Numbered from the stretch's first letter, positions 18,803 through 27,629 are shown. The stretch is DNA of 64,000 bases from PALSA-555 sp963731625 (GCA_963731625.1 CAVSWH010000015.1:62001-126000); one strand, 5' to 3'. Numbers and translations: made by a program. The notes: a model not told the origin generated them from the letters alone.

Positions 18803-19621
18803 GTGCGAATCGGGCTTGACGTCGCGCAGCAGCGGATGCCGTGGGCCGAGGTGGCGTCGAGGGCGCGCCTCGCCGACGACCTCGGCTTCGACGGGATCTG
18901 GGGCTTCGACCACTTCCAGCCGATGTACGGCTCGGGGCCCGGGGAGTGCTTCGAGGGCAACACGACCCTCGCCGCGCTGAGCGGCCTCACGACGAGGGCC
19001 CGCCTCGGCCTCCTGGTCACCGGGCTGACCTACCGGCACCCTTCGGTGTTCGCGGCCGAGGCGATCACGATCGACCACGCGTCGGGCGGTCGCTACGAGC
19101 TCGCGTACGGGGCCGCCTGGTTCGACCAGGAGCACCGCGCGCTCGCGATCCCGTTCCCGCCGACCGGCGAGCGGGTCTCCCGCTTCGAGGAGGCGGTACA
19201 GATCGTCAAGGGCCTGCTCACGACCGACGACTTCAGCTTCGACGGCCGCTACTACCAGGTGCGGGACGCGACGATGCGGCCCCGACCGGTGCAGACGCCC
19301 TATCCCCCGATCTGGATCGGCGCGAACGGCGAGCGCATGCTCGGCATCGCGGCGCGCCACGCCGACGTATGGCACCAGTTCGGGACGCCGGAGACGCTGG
19401 CCGGCCGTTCGGCGCACCTCAGCGAGCTCGCATCCGCGGCTGGCCGCGACCCGGACTCGATCGTGCGCGCCGGGTCCCTCTCCCTCGAGGGCGATCTCGA
19501 CGAGGTGCGGCGCACGATCGACGCGTGGCGCGACGCCGGCTTCGGCTACCTCGTGGCCGGCTGGCCGAGCAACGGGCGCGCCCAGGTCGAGGCGTTCGCC
19601 GCCGCGGCGCTCCCCGCCTGA
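18803..19621 (+). CDS. LLM class flavin/F420-dependent oxidoreductase
   Basis: A 272-residue luciferase-like (beta/alpha)8 protein. It starts with a GTG behind gggaggg (18790s) and reads RIGLDVAQQRMPW. It contains DDLGFDGIWGFDHFQP, ARLGLLVTG, TIDHASGGRYELAYG and PPIWIGANGERMLG, all typical of actinobacterial LLM enzymes using F420 or FMN. Substrate unknown. Confidence 0.88.
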   Translation: MRIGLDVAQQRMPWAEVASRARLADDLGFDGIWGFDHFQPMYGSGPGECFEGNTTLAALSGLTTRARLGLLVTGLTYRHPSVFAAEAITIDHASGGRYELAYGAAWFDQEHRALAIPFPPTGERVSRFEEAVQIVKGLLTTDDFSFDGRYYQVRDATMRPRPVQTPYPPIWIGANGERMLGIAARHADVWHQFGTPETLAGRSAHLSELASAAGRDPDSIVRAGSLSLEGDLDEVRRTIDAWRDAGFGYLVAGWPSNGRAQVEAFAAAALPA

Positions 19622-19624
19622 CCG

Positions 19625-20335
19625 TCAGGTCAGGGGCGACCAGCGCGTCGTCCGCAGCAGCTGGCTCTGCCAGTCGTCGCGCACCTGGAGCGCGTCGTGC
19701 ATCCACGACCCGGGGCCGCGGAACTCGGGTGGCACCTCGGTCTCGAGCAGCCGCTGGAGCCGGGCGTTCTCGACGATGCGCTGCCAGAGCACGACCTCGG
19801 AGCGCCGGCCGCTGCCCCACGCGGTCTGGAACGCGGTGAGCAGCTCGAGGATGGCTCGACCGCCCTTGGCGCTCTCGACGAGGCTCGGCGCGTAGTGCGT
19901 GTGCGCGGCCTCGAGGTAGTCGTCGAGCATCCCGTCGTGGGGCCAGGCCGTGTCCTCCATGAAGATCGTGAGCGGATGGTCGGCCGCCTCGGTCGGGACC
20001 GCGTCGAGGTCCTCGACGAGCGGCGGCGCCCACGGCACGGTCAGCAGCAGCTTGGCGTGGACGGTGTGGCGGGTCTGGTCGACGTCGTGCGCCCATGACC
20101 GCAGCGGCCCGTCCCGGATCGAGCGCGCCAGGCGCTCCCAGGCCGCGCCGTCGCGCACGCCCGTGATCGTCACCGCCGTGTACGCCCGCCCCGAGCCGTG
20201 GGCGAGGTGCATGAAGTAGAGGAGGCGGGCGTCGCCGCCGCGCGCCAGCTCGGGCAGCCACCGGTCCCGAAACGCCGCCTCGAAGTCGTCCTCGCACGCA
20301 CCCCGGACGCGATGCACCTCGTGCAGGTACAGCAC
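19625..20335 (-). CDS. Hypothetical protein, NIPSNAP/dimeric barrel-like
   Basis: A 236-residue soluble protein starting 4 bases after the selenoprotein stop, so likely the last gene of the serC operon. Two similar halves each start with a beta-strand and an H/Y-rich helix (LYLHEVHRVRGACEDDFEAA; later DDYLEAAHTHYAPSLVES). This resembles duplicated ferredoxin-like alpha+beta barrels such as NIPSNAP or EthD. No catalytic residues are identifiable. Convergent with the LLM gene, 3 bases apart. Confidence 0.6.
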   Translation of the reverse strand: MLYLHEVHRVRGACEDDFEAAFRDRWLPELARGGDARLLYFMHLAHGSGRAYTAVTITGVRDGAAWERLARSIRDGPLRSWAHDVDQTRHTVHAKLLLTVPWAPPLVEDLDAVPTEAADHPLTIFMEDTAWPHDGMLDDYLEAAHTHYAPSLVESAKGGRAILELLTAFQTAWGSGRRSEVVLWQRIVENARLQRLLETEVPPEFRGPGSWMHDALQVRDDWQSQLLRTTRWSPLT

Positions 20336-20339
20336 CGCG

Positions 20340-20861
20340 CTACCCGCTCACCGCGTCGACGACCGCGTGGACGGCGTCGTCGGCGAGGTGACGCAGCTCC
20401 TCGTCGGTGCGGTCCTGGATCGGATGGGCCACGAACACCCGGGCCGGGTCGGCGCCGAGCGCGCGAGCCTGCACGTCAGCGGCGTCCACGAACTCGCTCG
20501 AGGCGACGAACACGGTCGGGACCCCCAGGGCTTCCAGGTTGACGGTGTCGTGCACACTGCACGACGTGCACGATCCTCAGTCGGCGAGTGCCTCGATCAC
20601 CACGTCGCACTGCTCGGCGATCTCGCGTCGCAGGTCGATCGGCGCGACCTTCGTGAACGTCGGCTTCGCGAACCGCAGGACGCGGGCGCCCCGACGAGTG
20701 AGGTGCTCCTCGAGCCGGTTCAGGAACACGTCGCCGCGTGCCTTGCTGATGTCGAGCAGGCCCACCGCCCGGTCCTCCAGCGACGCCGGGCGGGCGGTGC
20801 GCTCCCGCAGCGCGGCCTTCTGCTCACCGGTCGGGTCGAGCAGTACTCGCGGTTCGCTCAC
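20340..20861 (-). CDS. UGSC family selenoprotein (in-frame TGA = selenocysteine)
   Basis: Read as one 173-residue protein from a GTG at 20861, with an in-frame TGA at 20577-20579 as residue 95. The flanking sequence is EALAD-U-GSCTSCSVHDT, exactly the U-G-S-C motif of the UGSC (seleno)protein family, with a second CxxC partner (C98, C101). Both sides stay in the same frame and are protein-like: before it RFAKPTFTKVAPIDLRREIA, after it NLEALGVPTVFVASSEF. A hairpin follows the TGA by 3 bases. The start overlaps the upstream gene stop (GTGA, 20858-20861). A conventional gene caller would split or truncate it. Likely a redox or reductase subunit; function unknown. Confidence 0.85.
20548..20573 (-). 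promoter_or_regulatory. Candidate bacterial SECIS hairpin
   Basis: On the mRNA, GGA follows the UGA, then UCGUGCAC pairs perfectly with GUGCACGA (8 bp) around the 10-base loop GUCGUGCAGU. Outside it, GAC just before the UGA can pair with GUC after CACC, giving a short lower stem around the UGA. Size, position inside the coding region and G/U in the loop fit bacterial SECIS elements read by SelB, although the spacing is shorter than in E. coli fdhF. Confidence 0.6.
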
Positions 20862-22297
20862 GGGTCGATCTCCTTCGTCACCGGCGCGCTGCCGGTCGCG
20901 CCGCTGGCCCAGCCCCCGATGATGGCCGAGAACAGCCCCGCGCCACCACCGGCGTGGACGATGAGCAGCCCGCCGTCGCGGAACTTCGGGAGGGTGAGGT
21001 CCCGCACGCCCTCGGGGAGGCCCTCGGCGATCCCGCCGGCGCCTCGGACCAGCTCGGCACCGGGGAGCTGGAGGCGGGCGGTCAGCTCGTCGAGGAGGCG
21101 AGCCTTCGTCCAGCCCGCCTCGTGGAACACGCGGGCGTGCTCCGGGGAGACGACGAGGATCGCGTCGAAGGCCAGCGCGAGCTTCGGGTGCGTCGTCGTG
21201 CGGAGGCACGCGGCGAAGCTGTTCGCCAACGAGTCGGCGTCACGCGACAGCTGGTCGATGATCCCGCGGGGCCCCTCGGCGGCGAAGAGCGTGACGGCCG
21301 ACGCCGACGCCGGGAGGCCCCGCGTGACGTGCAGCGGCTCCCACGGCGAGTCCTGCTCGCGCTCGGCGAAGCAGAACGTGTACTTGCCGGGCTGACCGAT
21401 CGTCGCCCGGTCGATCTCGCCGGGCCGGCCGCCGCCGACGTTGCGGATCACGAGCTGCAGCGCCCGACCGATCGTGGCGTTCGCCCGGTTCCCTTGCCCC
21501 ATCGCGTTGATGCCGCTGTTCATGCCTATCGCGCGGGCGCGCGGCCCGTTCACGATCACGAGCGGGCCCGAGAACCAGGTCGTGGCGAGCAGCCCGTGGA
21601 TGTTGAACTCGTCGGTGCAGGCCGCCTCGACGGCGGCGAGCACGACCGGGAGGTAGTCGGGGCGCGCGCCGGCGAGCACGGCGTTGATCGCGACCTTCTC
21701 GACCGTGCACTCGACGAGGTCGGGCGGCACGACCGCGACGACCTCGCTCGGGTCGCGCGTCGTGCCGGTGAGCATGTGCGCGACGCGCGCCGGCGTCGGT
21801 GCCACGACGGGGAGCCCGTCGGTCCACCCGCGGTCGAACATCGCCTCGACCTCGTCCTCGCTCGGGCCGAGCTCGACGCGGCGCGAGGCCAGACGGGCCG
21901 CGCCCGCCGCGGCCGTGCGGGCGGCCATGAGGTCCGGGTCGTGGGTGCGCGACCCGCAACCCGGCCGGTAGGGCGGGAGGCCGGCGCCGAGGTCGCGCAT
22001 CCCCGTGAAGGGGACCCAGGCGTCGCGGCTCCAGCCGACGAGGCGATCCCGCTCCTCGCCGCCCTCGACGCGCACGAGCGTGGGGACGGTGTCCACGTCG
22101 AGCGCCAAGGAGAGCTCGAGGTCGGTGTCGTCCCGGGCCGCCAGCCCCGGCGGGAAGGCCGGGTCGTCCTGGCTGTAGATGGTGAGCGGCGGCTCGTCGC
22201 GCGCGGCGAGCTCCTCGAGCACCGGCACGACCAGCTGGCACGTCGGGCAGTCGCGCTTGACGATGGCGACGAGACCGTCGGGCAGCGCCGTGCTCAC
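20858..22297 (-). CDS. Thioredoxin-fold protein fused to UGSC-partner domain
   Basis: A 479-residue protein. Residues ~1-95 form a thioredoxin-like domain with C17-P-T-C20 (VKRDCPTCQLVVPVL) and the cis-Pro segment VDTVPTLVRV. The larger C-terminal part (about 120-479) has several cysteines and Gly-rich segments such as VIVNGPRARAIGMNSG and GGGAGLFSAIIGGW; it is not a classical enzyme family. It overlaps the selenoprotein by 4 bases and the serC stop by GTGA (22294-22297). It is probably an electron donor or partner for the UGSC protein. Confidence 0.75.
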   Translation of the reverse strand: MSTALPDGLVAIVKRDCPTCQLVVPVLEELAARDEPPLTIYSQDDPAFPPGLAARDDTDLELSLALDVDTVPTLVRVEGGEERDRLVGWSRDAWVPFTGMRDLGAGLPPYRPGCGSRTHDPDLMAARTAAAGAARLASRRVELGPSEDEVEAMFDRGWTDGLPVVAPTPARVAHMLTGTTRDPSEVVAVVPPDLVECTVEKVAINAVLAGARPDYLPVVLAAVEAACTDEFNIHGLLATTWFSGPLVIVNGPRARAIGMNSGINAMGQGNRANATIGRALQLVIRNVGGGRPGEIDRATIGQPGKYTFCFAEREQDSPWEPLHVTRGLPASASAVTLFAAEGPRGIIDQLSRDADSLANSFAACLRTTTHPKLALAFDAILVVSPEHARVFHEAGWTKARLLDELTARLQLPGAELVRGAGGIAEGLPEGVRDLTLPKFRDGGLLIVHAGGGAGLFSAIIGGWASGATGSAPVTKEIDP

Positions 22298-23415
22298 GTC
22301 AGGGATTCGATCACGTGGTCGATGGCGCGGGTGAGGGTGGCGACGTCGTCGAGCTCGATCGCGGGGAACAGCGCGATCCGCAGTTGGTTGCGGCCGAGCT
22401 TGCGGTACGACTCGGTGTCGAGGATCCCGTTGGCGCGCAACGCCGCGGCGAGCTGCCGCGCGTCGACCCCGTCGAAGTCGATGGTCGCCGTGACGTGGCT
22501 GCGCTCCGACGGCTTGGCGACGAACGGCGTCGCGTAGGGGCTGGCCTCGGCCCAGCCGTAGACGAGCTCCGCCGCCCGGTCGCAGCGGGTCGCCGCCCAC
22601 TCGAGCCCGCCGTGGGCGAGCAGCCACTCGAGCGTGTCGGCCACGAGGAAGAGGGTGGCGAGCGCCGGGGTGTTGTACGTCTGGTTCTGGCGGGCGTTCT
22701 GGAGCGCGAGCGGGAGGCTGAGGAACGCAGGCTGCCAGCGACCCGACGCGCCGATGCCCTCGATGCGCGCGATCGCTGCCGGCGAGCAGAGCGCGAACCA
22801 CAGCCCGCCGTCCGAGCCGAACGTCTTCTGCGGCGCGAAGTAGTAGCAGTCGAACGCGCCCGGGTCGACCCGCAGCCCGCCGGCCGCCGAGGTCGCGTCG
22901 ACGAGCACCAGGCCGTCCTCGTCGGGGCGCGCGATGTCCATCATCACGCCGGTCGAGGTCTCGTTGTGGGTCAGCGCGTACGTGTCGACGTCGGGATTCG
23001 CCCGCGGCTCCGGATGCGTCCCCACCGGCGACTCGAGCACCTCGGGGTCCTCGAGGAACGGCGCCGCGGCGGCGACGCTGGCGAATCGTGCCGAGAACTC
23101 CCCGAAGGCGCAGTGCTGGCTGCGCCGCTCGATCAGACCGAACGTCGCCGCGTCCCAGAACGCGGTCGTGCCGCCGTTGCCGAGCAGCACCTCGTAGCCG
23201 TCGGGGAGCGAGAACAGCGCCGCCATCCCGGCACGGACGCGGCCGACCAGGTCCTTGACGCCCGCCTGGCGATGGCTCGTCCCGAGGAAGCCGTGTGCCG
23301 CGTCCGCGAGCCGACGCACCGCCTCGTCGCGCACCTTCGACGGCCCGGACCCGAAGCGCCCGTCACGCGGCCGCAGCCCGTCGGGAAGGCGGATCGAGGT
23401 CGGGTCCACGGGCAT
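22294..23415 (-). CDS. serC: Phosphoserine transaminase
   Basis: A 373-residue fold-type I PLP enzyme converting 3-phosphohydroxypyruvate and glutamate to phosphoserine and 2-oxoglutarate in serine synthesis. It is the actinobacterial form: RFGSGPSKVR, GFLGTSHRQ, LLGNGGTTAFWD, VDATSAAGG and the PLP lysine in YFAPQKTFGSDGG. First gene of an operon coupled by GTGA to the selenoprotein cassette; serine is also the precursor charged on tRNA-Sec, an intriguing but unproven link. Confidence 0.93.
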   Translation of the reverse strand: MPVDPTSIRLPDGLRPRDGRFGSGPSKVRDEAVRRLADAAHGFLGTSHRQAGVKDLVGRVRAGMAALFSLPDGYEVLLGNGGTTAFWDAATFGLIERRSQHCAFGEFSARFASVAAAAPFLEDPEVLESPVGTHPEPRANPDVDTYALTHNETSTGVMMDIARPDEDGLVLVDATSAAGGLRVDPGAFDCYYFAPQKTFGSDGGLWFALCSPAAIARIEGIGASGRWQPAFLSLPLALQNARQNQTYNTPALATLFLVADTLEWLLAHGGLEWAATRCDRAAELVYGWAEASPYATPFVAKPSERSHVTATIDFDGVDARQLAAALRANGILDTESYRKLGRNQLRIALFPAIELDDVATLTRAIDHVIESLT

Positions 23416-23470
23416 CACTGCCGAGGGTAGTGGTGCGTTCCCGGGCGGCCACCGGCGAATCGGCCGCCTT

Positions 23471-24133
23471 TCAGGTCGGCGGTGTGGGCGTGACGGCCGC
23501 GGGGTCGCGCCGCGTGCCGGCGGGCTCGCCGGTCTCGGCCTCGTACCAACGGGGGCGCTCACGGCGCGCCCACCGTGCGGGCACGTGCCCCCGCAGCATG
23601 CCGTTGAGGGCGACCGGGTCGCGCAGGGCGAGATAGATGTGGCCGAGGACCGCGAGCCAGATGCCGAGCGCCACCCAGTCGTGCACGAACGTCGCACCGA
23701 CGCGGGTGTTGAGGGCGAAGAGCGAGAACCACTTCAAGACGATGCCGGACGCGAGCATCACGACGATCGCCGACCCGAGAAACGCGGCGTTGAGCTTCTG
23801 GCCCGGGTTGAACTTGCCGAGCCGGGCGTCCGGCCGGCTCGCGCGGTGCAGCCAGCGGCGGTCCTCGTCGTCGAGGCGGCCGAGACGGTGCAGGTCGCCG
23901 CGCAGCCGGCGGCCCCAGCGTCCAGCGACGCCGACGAGGAGCGGGACGGGCAGCGCGAGCCCCGCGCTGACGTGGAGCATGCGGACCAGCTCGCGCTGGC
24001 CGACAAGCGTCGAGATCGGGCCCGCGTAGAGAGCCGCGCCGGTGAGCATGCAGATGCCGAAGAGCGACGCCGTGGTCCAGTGGGCGTAGCGCTCGACGCG
24101 GTCGAAGCGCTCGAGATCAGCTGGTGCGCTCAT
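23471..24133 (-). CDS. Cytochrome b (b561/FdnI-like) membrane subunit
   Basis: A 220-residue protein with four membrane helices. Candidate heme ligands are H in RYAHWTTAS (helix 1), LHVSAGLAL (helix 2), FVHDWVALG (helix 3) and GHIYLALRD (helix 4). It overlaps the upstream molybdoenzyme gene by 17 bases, suggesting a YedYZ-like pair in which it passes quinol electrons to the molybdenum subunit. Confidence 0.85.
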   Translation of the reverse strand: MSAPADLERFDRVERYAHWTTASLFGICMLTGAALYAGPISTLVGQRELVRMLHVSAGLALPVPLLVGVAGRWGRRLRGDLHRLGRLDDEDRRWLHRASRPDARLGKFNPGQKLNAAFLGSAIVVMLASGIVLKWFSLFALNTRVGATFVHDWVALGIWLAVLGHIYLALRDPVALNGMLRGHVPARWARRERPRWYEAETGEPAGTRRDPAAVTPTPPT

Positions 24134-24866
24134 CGTCCCGGTGGTTCGAGTGACCGACCCAGCCGTCCACGTCGTAGCCGCGCTGCTCCCAGTAGCCGGG
24201 CTCGACGGTCGGCGTGAGTTCGATCGTGTCGAGCCACTTGCAGGACTTGTAGCCGTACATCGGGGCGATGTACATGCGCACCGGGCCGCCGTGCTCGTCC
24301 GTCAGCGGCGCGTCCTCGAGCTCGTACGCGACCAGCACGTCCTTCCGGCGTGCCTGGGTGAGCGTGAGGCTCTCCGTGTAGGCGCCGTCGAAGGAGACGA
24401 AGCGCACGGCGCGCGCGTCGGATTGGACACCCGCCCGGTCGAGGACGTCAGCGAGGCGCACGCCCGCCCAGGGCACCTGCGGCACCCGCCAGCCGGTGAC
24501 GCACTGGAAGTCGCTCACGAGGTGCGTCTTCGGCATCGCGGTGATCTCGTCGTAGGTGAGTACGAGGTCGCGGTCGACGAGACCGCGTACGTGCAGGCGG
24601 TAGTCAGCGCGGCTGCGGCTGGGGATGCTCGCCGTGACGCTGTAGATCCGGAAGCGGCCGATCGGGAGCAGCGAGAGCAGCCCCGTCGGGTCCTTCACGA
24701 GCAGCGGGCCGACGTTGCGCTCGAGCCAACCCTGGATCTGGGTGCCGAACACGAAGCCGGTGGCGGCGAACGCGGCGAGCCCGAGGAACACCCGACGGCC
24801 CACGGCCGTCTCGTGCGAGCCTTGCTCCATCGGGAACGCCTGACGTCGACGACGCTGCCCCTCCAT
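24117..24866 (-). CDS. Molybdopterin-dependent oxidoreductase (YedY/sulfite oxidase fold)
   Basis: A 249-residue protein with an RR-containing hydrophobic N-terminus (VGRRVFLGLAAFAATG), consistent with Tat export or anchoring. The molybdenum-coordinating cysteine lies in SDFQCVTGWRVPQVPW, with MYGYKSCKWLD and GYWEQRGY at the C-terminus. Relatives include the periplasmic methionine sulfoxide reductase MsrP. ATG codons at 24866 and 24830 are both possible; neither has a clear ribosome site. Confidence 0.85.
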   Translation of the reverse strand: MEGQRRRRQAFPMEQGSHETAVGRRVFLGLAAFAATGFVFGTQIQGWLERNVGPLLVKDPTGLLSLLPIGRFRIYSVTASIPSRSRADYRLHVRGLVDRDLVLTYDEITAMPKTHLVSDFQCVTGWRVPQVPWAGVRLADVLDRAGVQSDARAVRFVSFDGAYTESLTLTQARRKDVLVAYELEDAPLTDEHGGPVRMYIAPMYGYKSCKWLDTIELTPTVEPGYWEQRGYDVDGWVGHSNHRDDERTS

Positions 24867-24898
24867 GATGGCAGCGCTGCGGGTAGCCGTCCGTCGCG

Positions 24899-25015
24899 TC
24901 AGGGGCGCCGGGTGGTCGTCGTGGTGCCGTGGCGGGTCGTCGTCGTGGTGCCGCGCCTCGGGGTGGTCGTCGCCGGGTGCTGACCCTTCGTCGTGGTCGT
25001 CGTCGTGCCGCCGGT
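24899..25015. repeat. Tandem Thr-codon low-complexity repeats
   Basis: The 3' end of the DUF459 gene is an imperfect tandem array of units containing GTCGTCGTGGTGCCG. They encode runs of four to six Thr separated by Arg, His, Gly or Pro. Such arrays often vary in copy number by slippage. Confidence 0.6.
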
Positions 25016-26092
25016 CCGCCACGAGGTGAGGTCGAAGGCCTGCTCCATCTGCTGGAGGATCGCGTTCGCGACGAGGTCACCGCCGGCACGCGTGTAGTGG
25101 ATCCCGTCGGCGGCCCGCACCTGGGTGACGGTGCCGTCGGGGTTCGGGAGCCCGTCGGCGTACGAGTACCCGCCGCCCGCCGCCGGGGTGCCGATCACGG
25201 GGGCGGTGTCGACGTAGAACACGCGACCGGGCCGCATCGCGGCCTGGGTCTTGAAGATGTTGTTGATGAGCACGTAGTCGTTCAGGTACCGGCCCATGTC
25301 GCGGATGGGCGGGATGCCGACCATGAACAGGCGCGGGTGGCTGGCGAGCCCGAGGATGGTGTCCATGAGCCCGCCCACGCGTCGCGAGTACTCGGCCTGC
25401 CAGGCCGGACTCCCGAACGACGCGCCGCCGTTGTCGCCGGTGAGCGTCTGGTCGTCGTTCGCCCCGAGTGTCAGGACGACCGCGTTCGGCTGGTCGGCGG
25501 TGAGCACCTCGTCGAGGTAGTTCGGCCAGTTGAAGACCTCGGGTCGTGCGAGCCCGGTCGCGATGTGGGTGTCGACGGGGCCGATGATCCCGACGGCGCC
25601 GGTGGCGGTGGCGGCGTTGATGAGCGACTGGCCCGGGGTGTCACCGAGCGAGTCGCCGCCGATCCAGAGGCGCAGCATGTGCTGGGGGGTGAAGGCCTGG
25701 CGGGGCGGGAGCGTCGTCGGTGTCGCGCCGGGCGTCGGCGTGTGCAAGGTCGGGCTGGGGAGGTGGTTCTGCACCTCGTCGTCGCTGCTGCGTCCCAGCA
25801 GCGACTTGAACTCGACGCGGAGCCGGTCGATGTAGAGCCCGTGGCTGAGGTCGTAGACGGGCGTGGCGAAGAGCTTGGCGAGGTCGCGCTTCAGGCCGAC
25901 GGGCTGGCCGAGGGCGTTCTTGCGCAGACCGGGCGCGTTCAGCAGCGCCCCGACGAGCAGCGCGATGAGGGCGACGACGATCACCTTGCCGGCGGGCAGT
26001 GGGACGCGCGGCGGGGCGCCCTGGTCGCCGACCAGCTCGTCGAGCGCGGAGACCCGCGTCGTGGGCTTCTTGGGGGATTCGGTCGTCGCCAT
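24899..26092 (-). CDS. DUF459 SGNH-hydrolase family protein
   Basis: A 397-residue protein with one N-terminal membrane helix (VIVVALIALLVGALL, about 37-52) and an outward-facing SGNH domain. Block I is WIGGDSLGD, block III LTLGANDDQTL and the Asp-His pair ADGIHYTRAG. The last ~35 residues are three Thr runs separated by basic residues. With the MBOAT gene immediately upstream (1-base gap), it likely completes acyl transfer to a cell-envelope polysaccharide, like AlgI/AlgJ or PatA/PatB pairs. Confidence 0.87.
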   Translation of the reverse strand: MATTESPKKPTTRVSALDELVGDQGAPPRVPLPAGKVIVVALIALLVGALLNAPGLRKNALGQPVGLKRDLAKLFATPVYDLSHGLYIDRLRVEFKSLLGRSSDDEVQNHLPSPTLHTPTPGATPTTLPPRQAFTPQHMLRLWIGGDSLGDTPGQSLINAATATGAVGIIGPVDTHIATGLARPEVFNWPNYLDEVLTADQPNAVVLTLGANDDQTLTGDNGGASFGSPAWQAEYSRRVGGLMDTILGLASHPRLFMVGIPPIRDMGRYLNDYVLINNIFKTQAAMRPGRVFYVDTAPVIGTPAAGGGYSYADGLPNPDGTVTQVRAADGIHYTRAGGDLVANAILQQMEQAFDLTSWRTGGTTTTTTKGQHPATTTPRRGTTTTTRHGTTTTTRRP

Positions 26093-26093
26093 G

Positions 26094-27527
26094 TCAGAAC
26101 CGGAAGTAGATGAAGGGGGCGACCCCGCGGGGCCCCATGCTGTTGATGAGGAGGAGGAGCACGCCGAGCGCGACGCCCTGCCCGACGACGGGCACGCGCG
26201 AGAACCGGCTCATGAGCTTCCCGATCGCGTCGCGTGGGATGTACTGCTCGCCGATCCCGGCGGCGATGGCGAGGATGACGCCGCCGGTCACGAGGGGCGC
26301 GCCCGCGAGCCAGTGGCTCGGGTCGAAGATCTGCGTGATGACCGCCGCGGCGTTCGAGAACGACTCGGCGCGGAAGAAGATCCACGCGAAGCACACCACC
26401 TGGAAGGTCACGAACCGTTGGAGCGCGCGGGTGCGCCACGTGCTCGGGGCCTGGTGATGGTGAGCGGCGGCGCGCCTGGTCGATCGCCAGTGCTCGTAGC
26501 TGAGGCCCGTGCCGTGGATCCCGCCCCACACGACGAACGTCCACGACGCGCCGTGCCAGAGGCCCCCTAACAGGAAGGTGATCATGATGTTGCGGTAGGT
26601 CTTCCAGGCGCCGCGCCGGCTGCCGCCGAGCGGGATGTAGAGGTAGTCGCGCAGCCACCGCGACAGGGTCATGTGCCATCGGCGCCAGAAGTCCTGCAGG
26701 GAGATCGCGGCGTATGGGCTGTCGAAGTTCTGCGGGAACCGGAACCCGAGCAGCAGCGCCAGCCCGATCGCCATGTCGGTGTAGCCGCTGAAGTCGGCGT
26801 AGATCTGGACGGCGTACGCGTAGACGGCGACCAGCACCTCGAGGGAGCTGTGCTGCTTCGGGTTTGCGAACACGATGTCGACGAGGTTCGTGCCGAGGAA
26901 GTTGGCGATCACCACCTTCTTGAAGAGCCCGAGGAAGATCAGGTAGAAGGCGCGGCTCGAGTCGACCTTCCGCGGATCGTGGCGCTCGCGCAGCTGCGGA
27001 AGGAACTCGGAGGCTCGCACGATCGGGCCGGACACGACGTGCGGAAAGAACGACAGGTAGACGGCGAACTCGAGCAGCGACCGGGGCTCGAACGTGCGCC
27101 GGTAGACGTCGATGATGTAGCTCATCGCCTGGAACGTGAAGAACGAGATCCCGATCGGGAGCAGCACCGCGGGCACCGTCGGGGACACGCCGAGCCCGAT
27201 GCGGTGCAGGAAGTTCGTCGCGTTGCTGACGAAGAACGCGTCGTACTTGAAGTACCCGAGGGCGCCGAGGTTGGCGACGATGCCGGCGGTCAGCCACGCC
27301 CGGCGGACGCCCTCCCGCTCGGTGCTGTAGATCTGCAGCGCGACGATCTGGTTGACGAGCGTGGACCCGACCAGCAGGAAGATGAACCGCCAGTCGTAGT
27401 AGCCGTAGAAGAAGTACGACGCCGCGAGGATGAAGAGCTGCCACTGGAATCGCTTGTGCATCAGGATCCAGCTGGTGGGCAGCACCACCATGAAAAAGAT
27501 CGCGAACGTGATGGTCGGGAAGAGCAT
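26094..27527 (-). CDS. MBOAT family O-acyltransferase (AlgI-like)
   Basis: A 477-residue integral membrane protein with about eleven helices. The catalytic MBOAT histidine lies in GLWHGASWTFVVWGGIHG; QDFWRRWHMTLSRWLRDYLYIPLGG is the usual AlgI signature (split by the family's PLGGSR loop), and ADFSGYTDMAIG is also conserved. It moves acyl groups across the membrane for polysaccharide O-acetylation. The paired DUF459 protein is next in the operon. Confidence 0.93.
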   Translation of the reverse strand: MLFPTITFAIFFMVVLPTSWILMHKRFQWQLFILAASYFFYGYYDWRFIFLLVGSTLVNQIVALQIYSTEREGVRRAWLTAGIVANLGALGYFKYDAFFVSNATNFLHRIGLGVSPTVPAVLLPIGISFFTFQAMSYIIDVYRRTFEPRSLLEFAVYLSFFPHVVSGPIVRASEFLPQLRERHDPRKVDSSRAFYLIFLGLFKKVVIANFLGTNLVDIVFANPKQHSSLEVLVAVYAYAVQIYADFSGYTDMAIGLALLLGFRFPQNFDSPYAAISLQDFWRRWHMTLSRWLRDYLYIPLGGSRRGAWKTYRNIMITFLLGGLWHGASWTFVVWGGIHGTGLSYEHWRSTRRAAAHHHQAPSTWRTRALQRFVTFQVVCFAWIFFRAESFSNAAAVITQIFDPSHWLAGAPLVTGGVILAIAAGIGEQYIPRDAIGKLMSRFSRVPVVGQGVALGVLLLLINSMGPRGVAPFIYFRF

Positions 27528-27629
27528 GGGAGCGCCCAGTCTCGCATCCGACGCATCGGTTGCCCGGGCTGCGCCGCGTCGATCGCTCCGGTGCTCGGCC
27601 GGACGCGACGAGGCTCGTACGCTCCCGGA

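Noticed and set aside
20340..20579. Two separate small genes, 20340-20555 and a gene ending at 20577
   Set aside because: They are in the same frame, and the junction gives U-G-S-C with a hairpin after it. A single selenoprotein explains both better.
24899..25015. CRISPR-like repeats
   Set aside because: The units are adjacent codon repeats within the DUF459 gene, without unique spacers.
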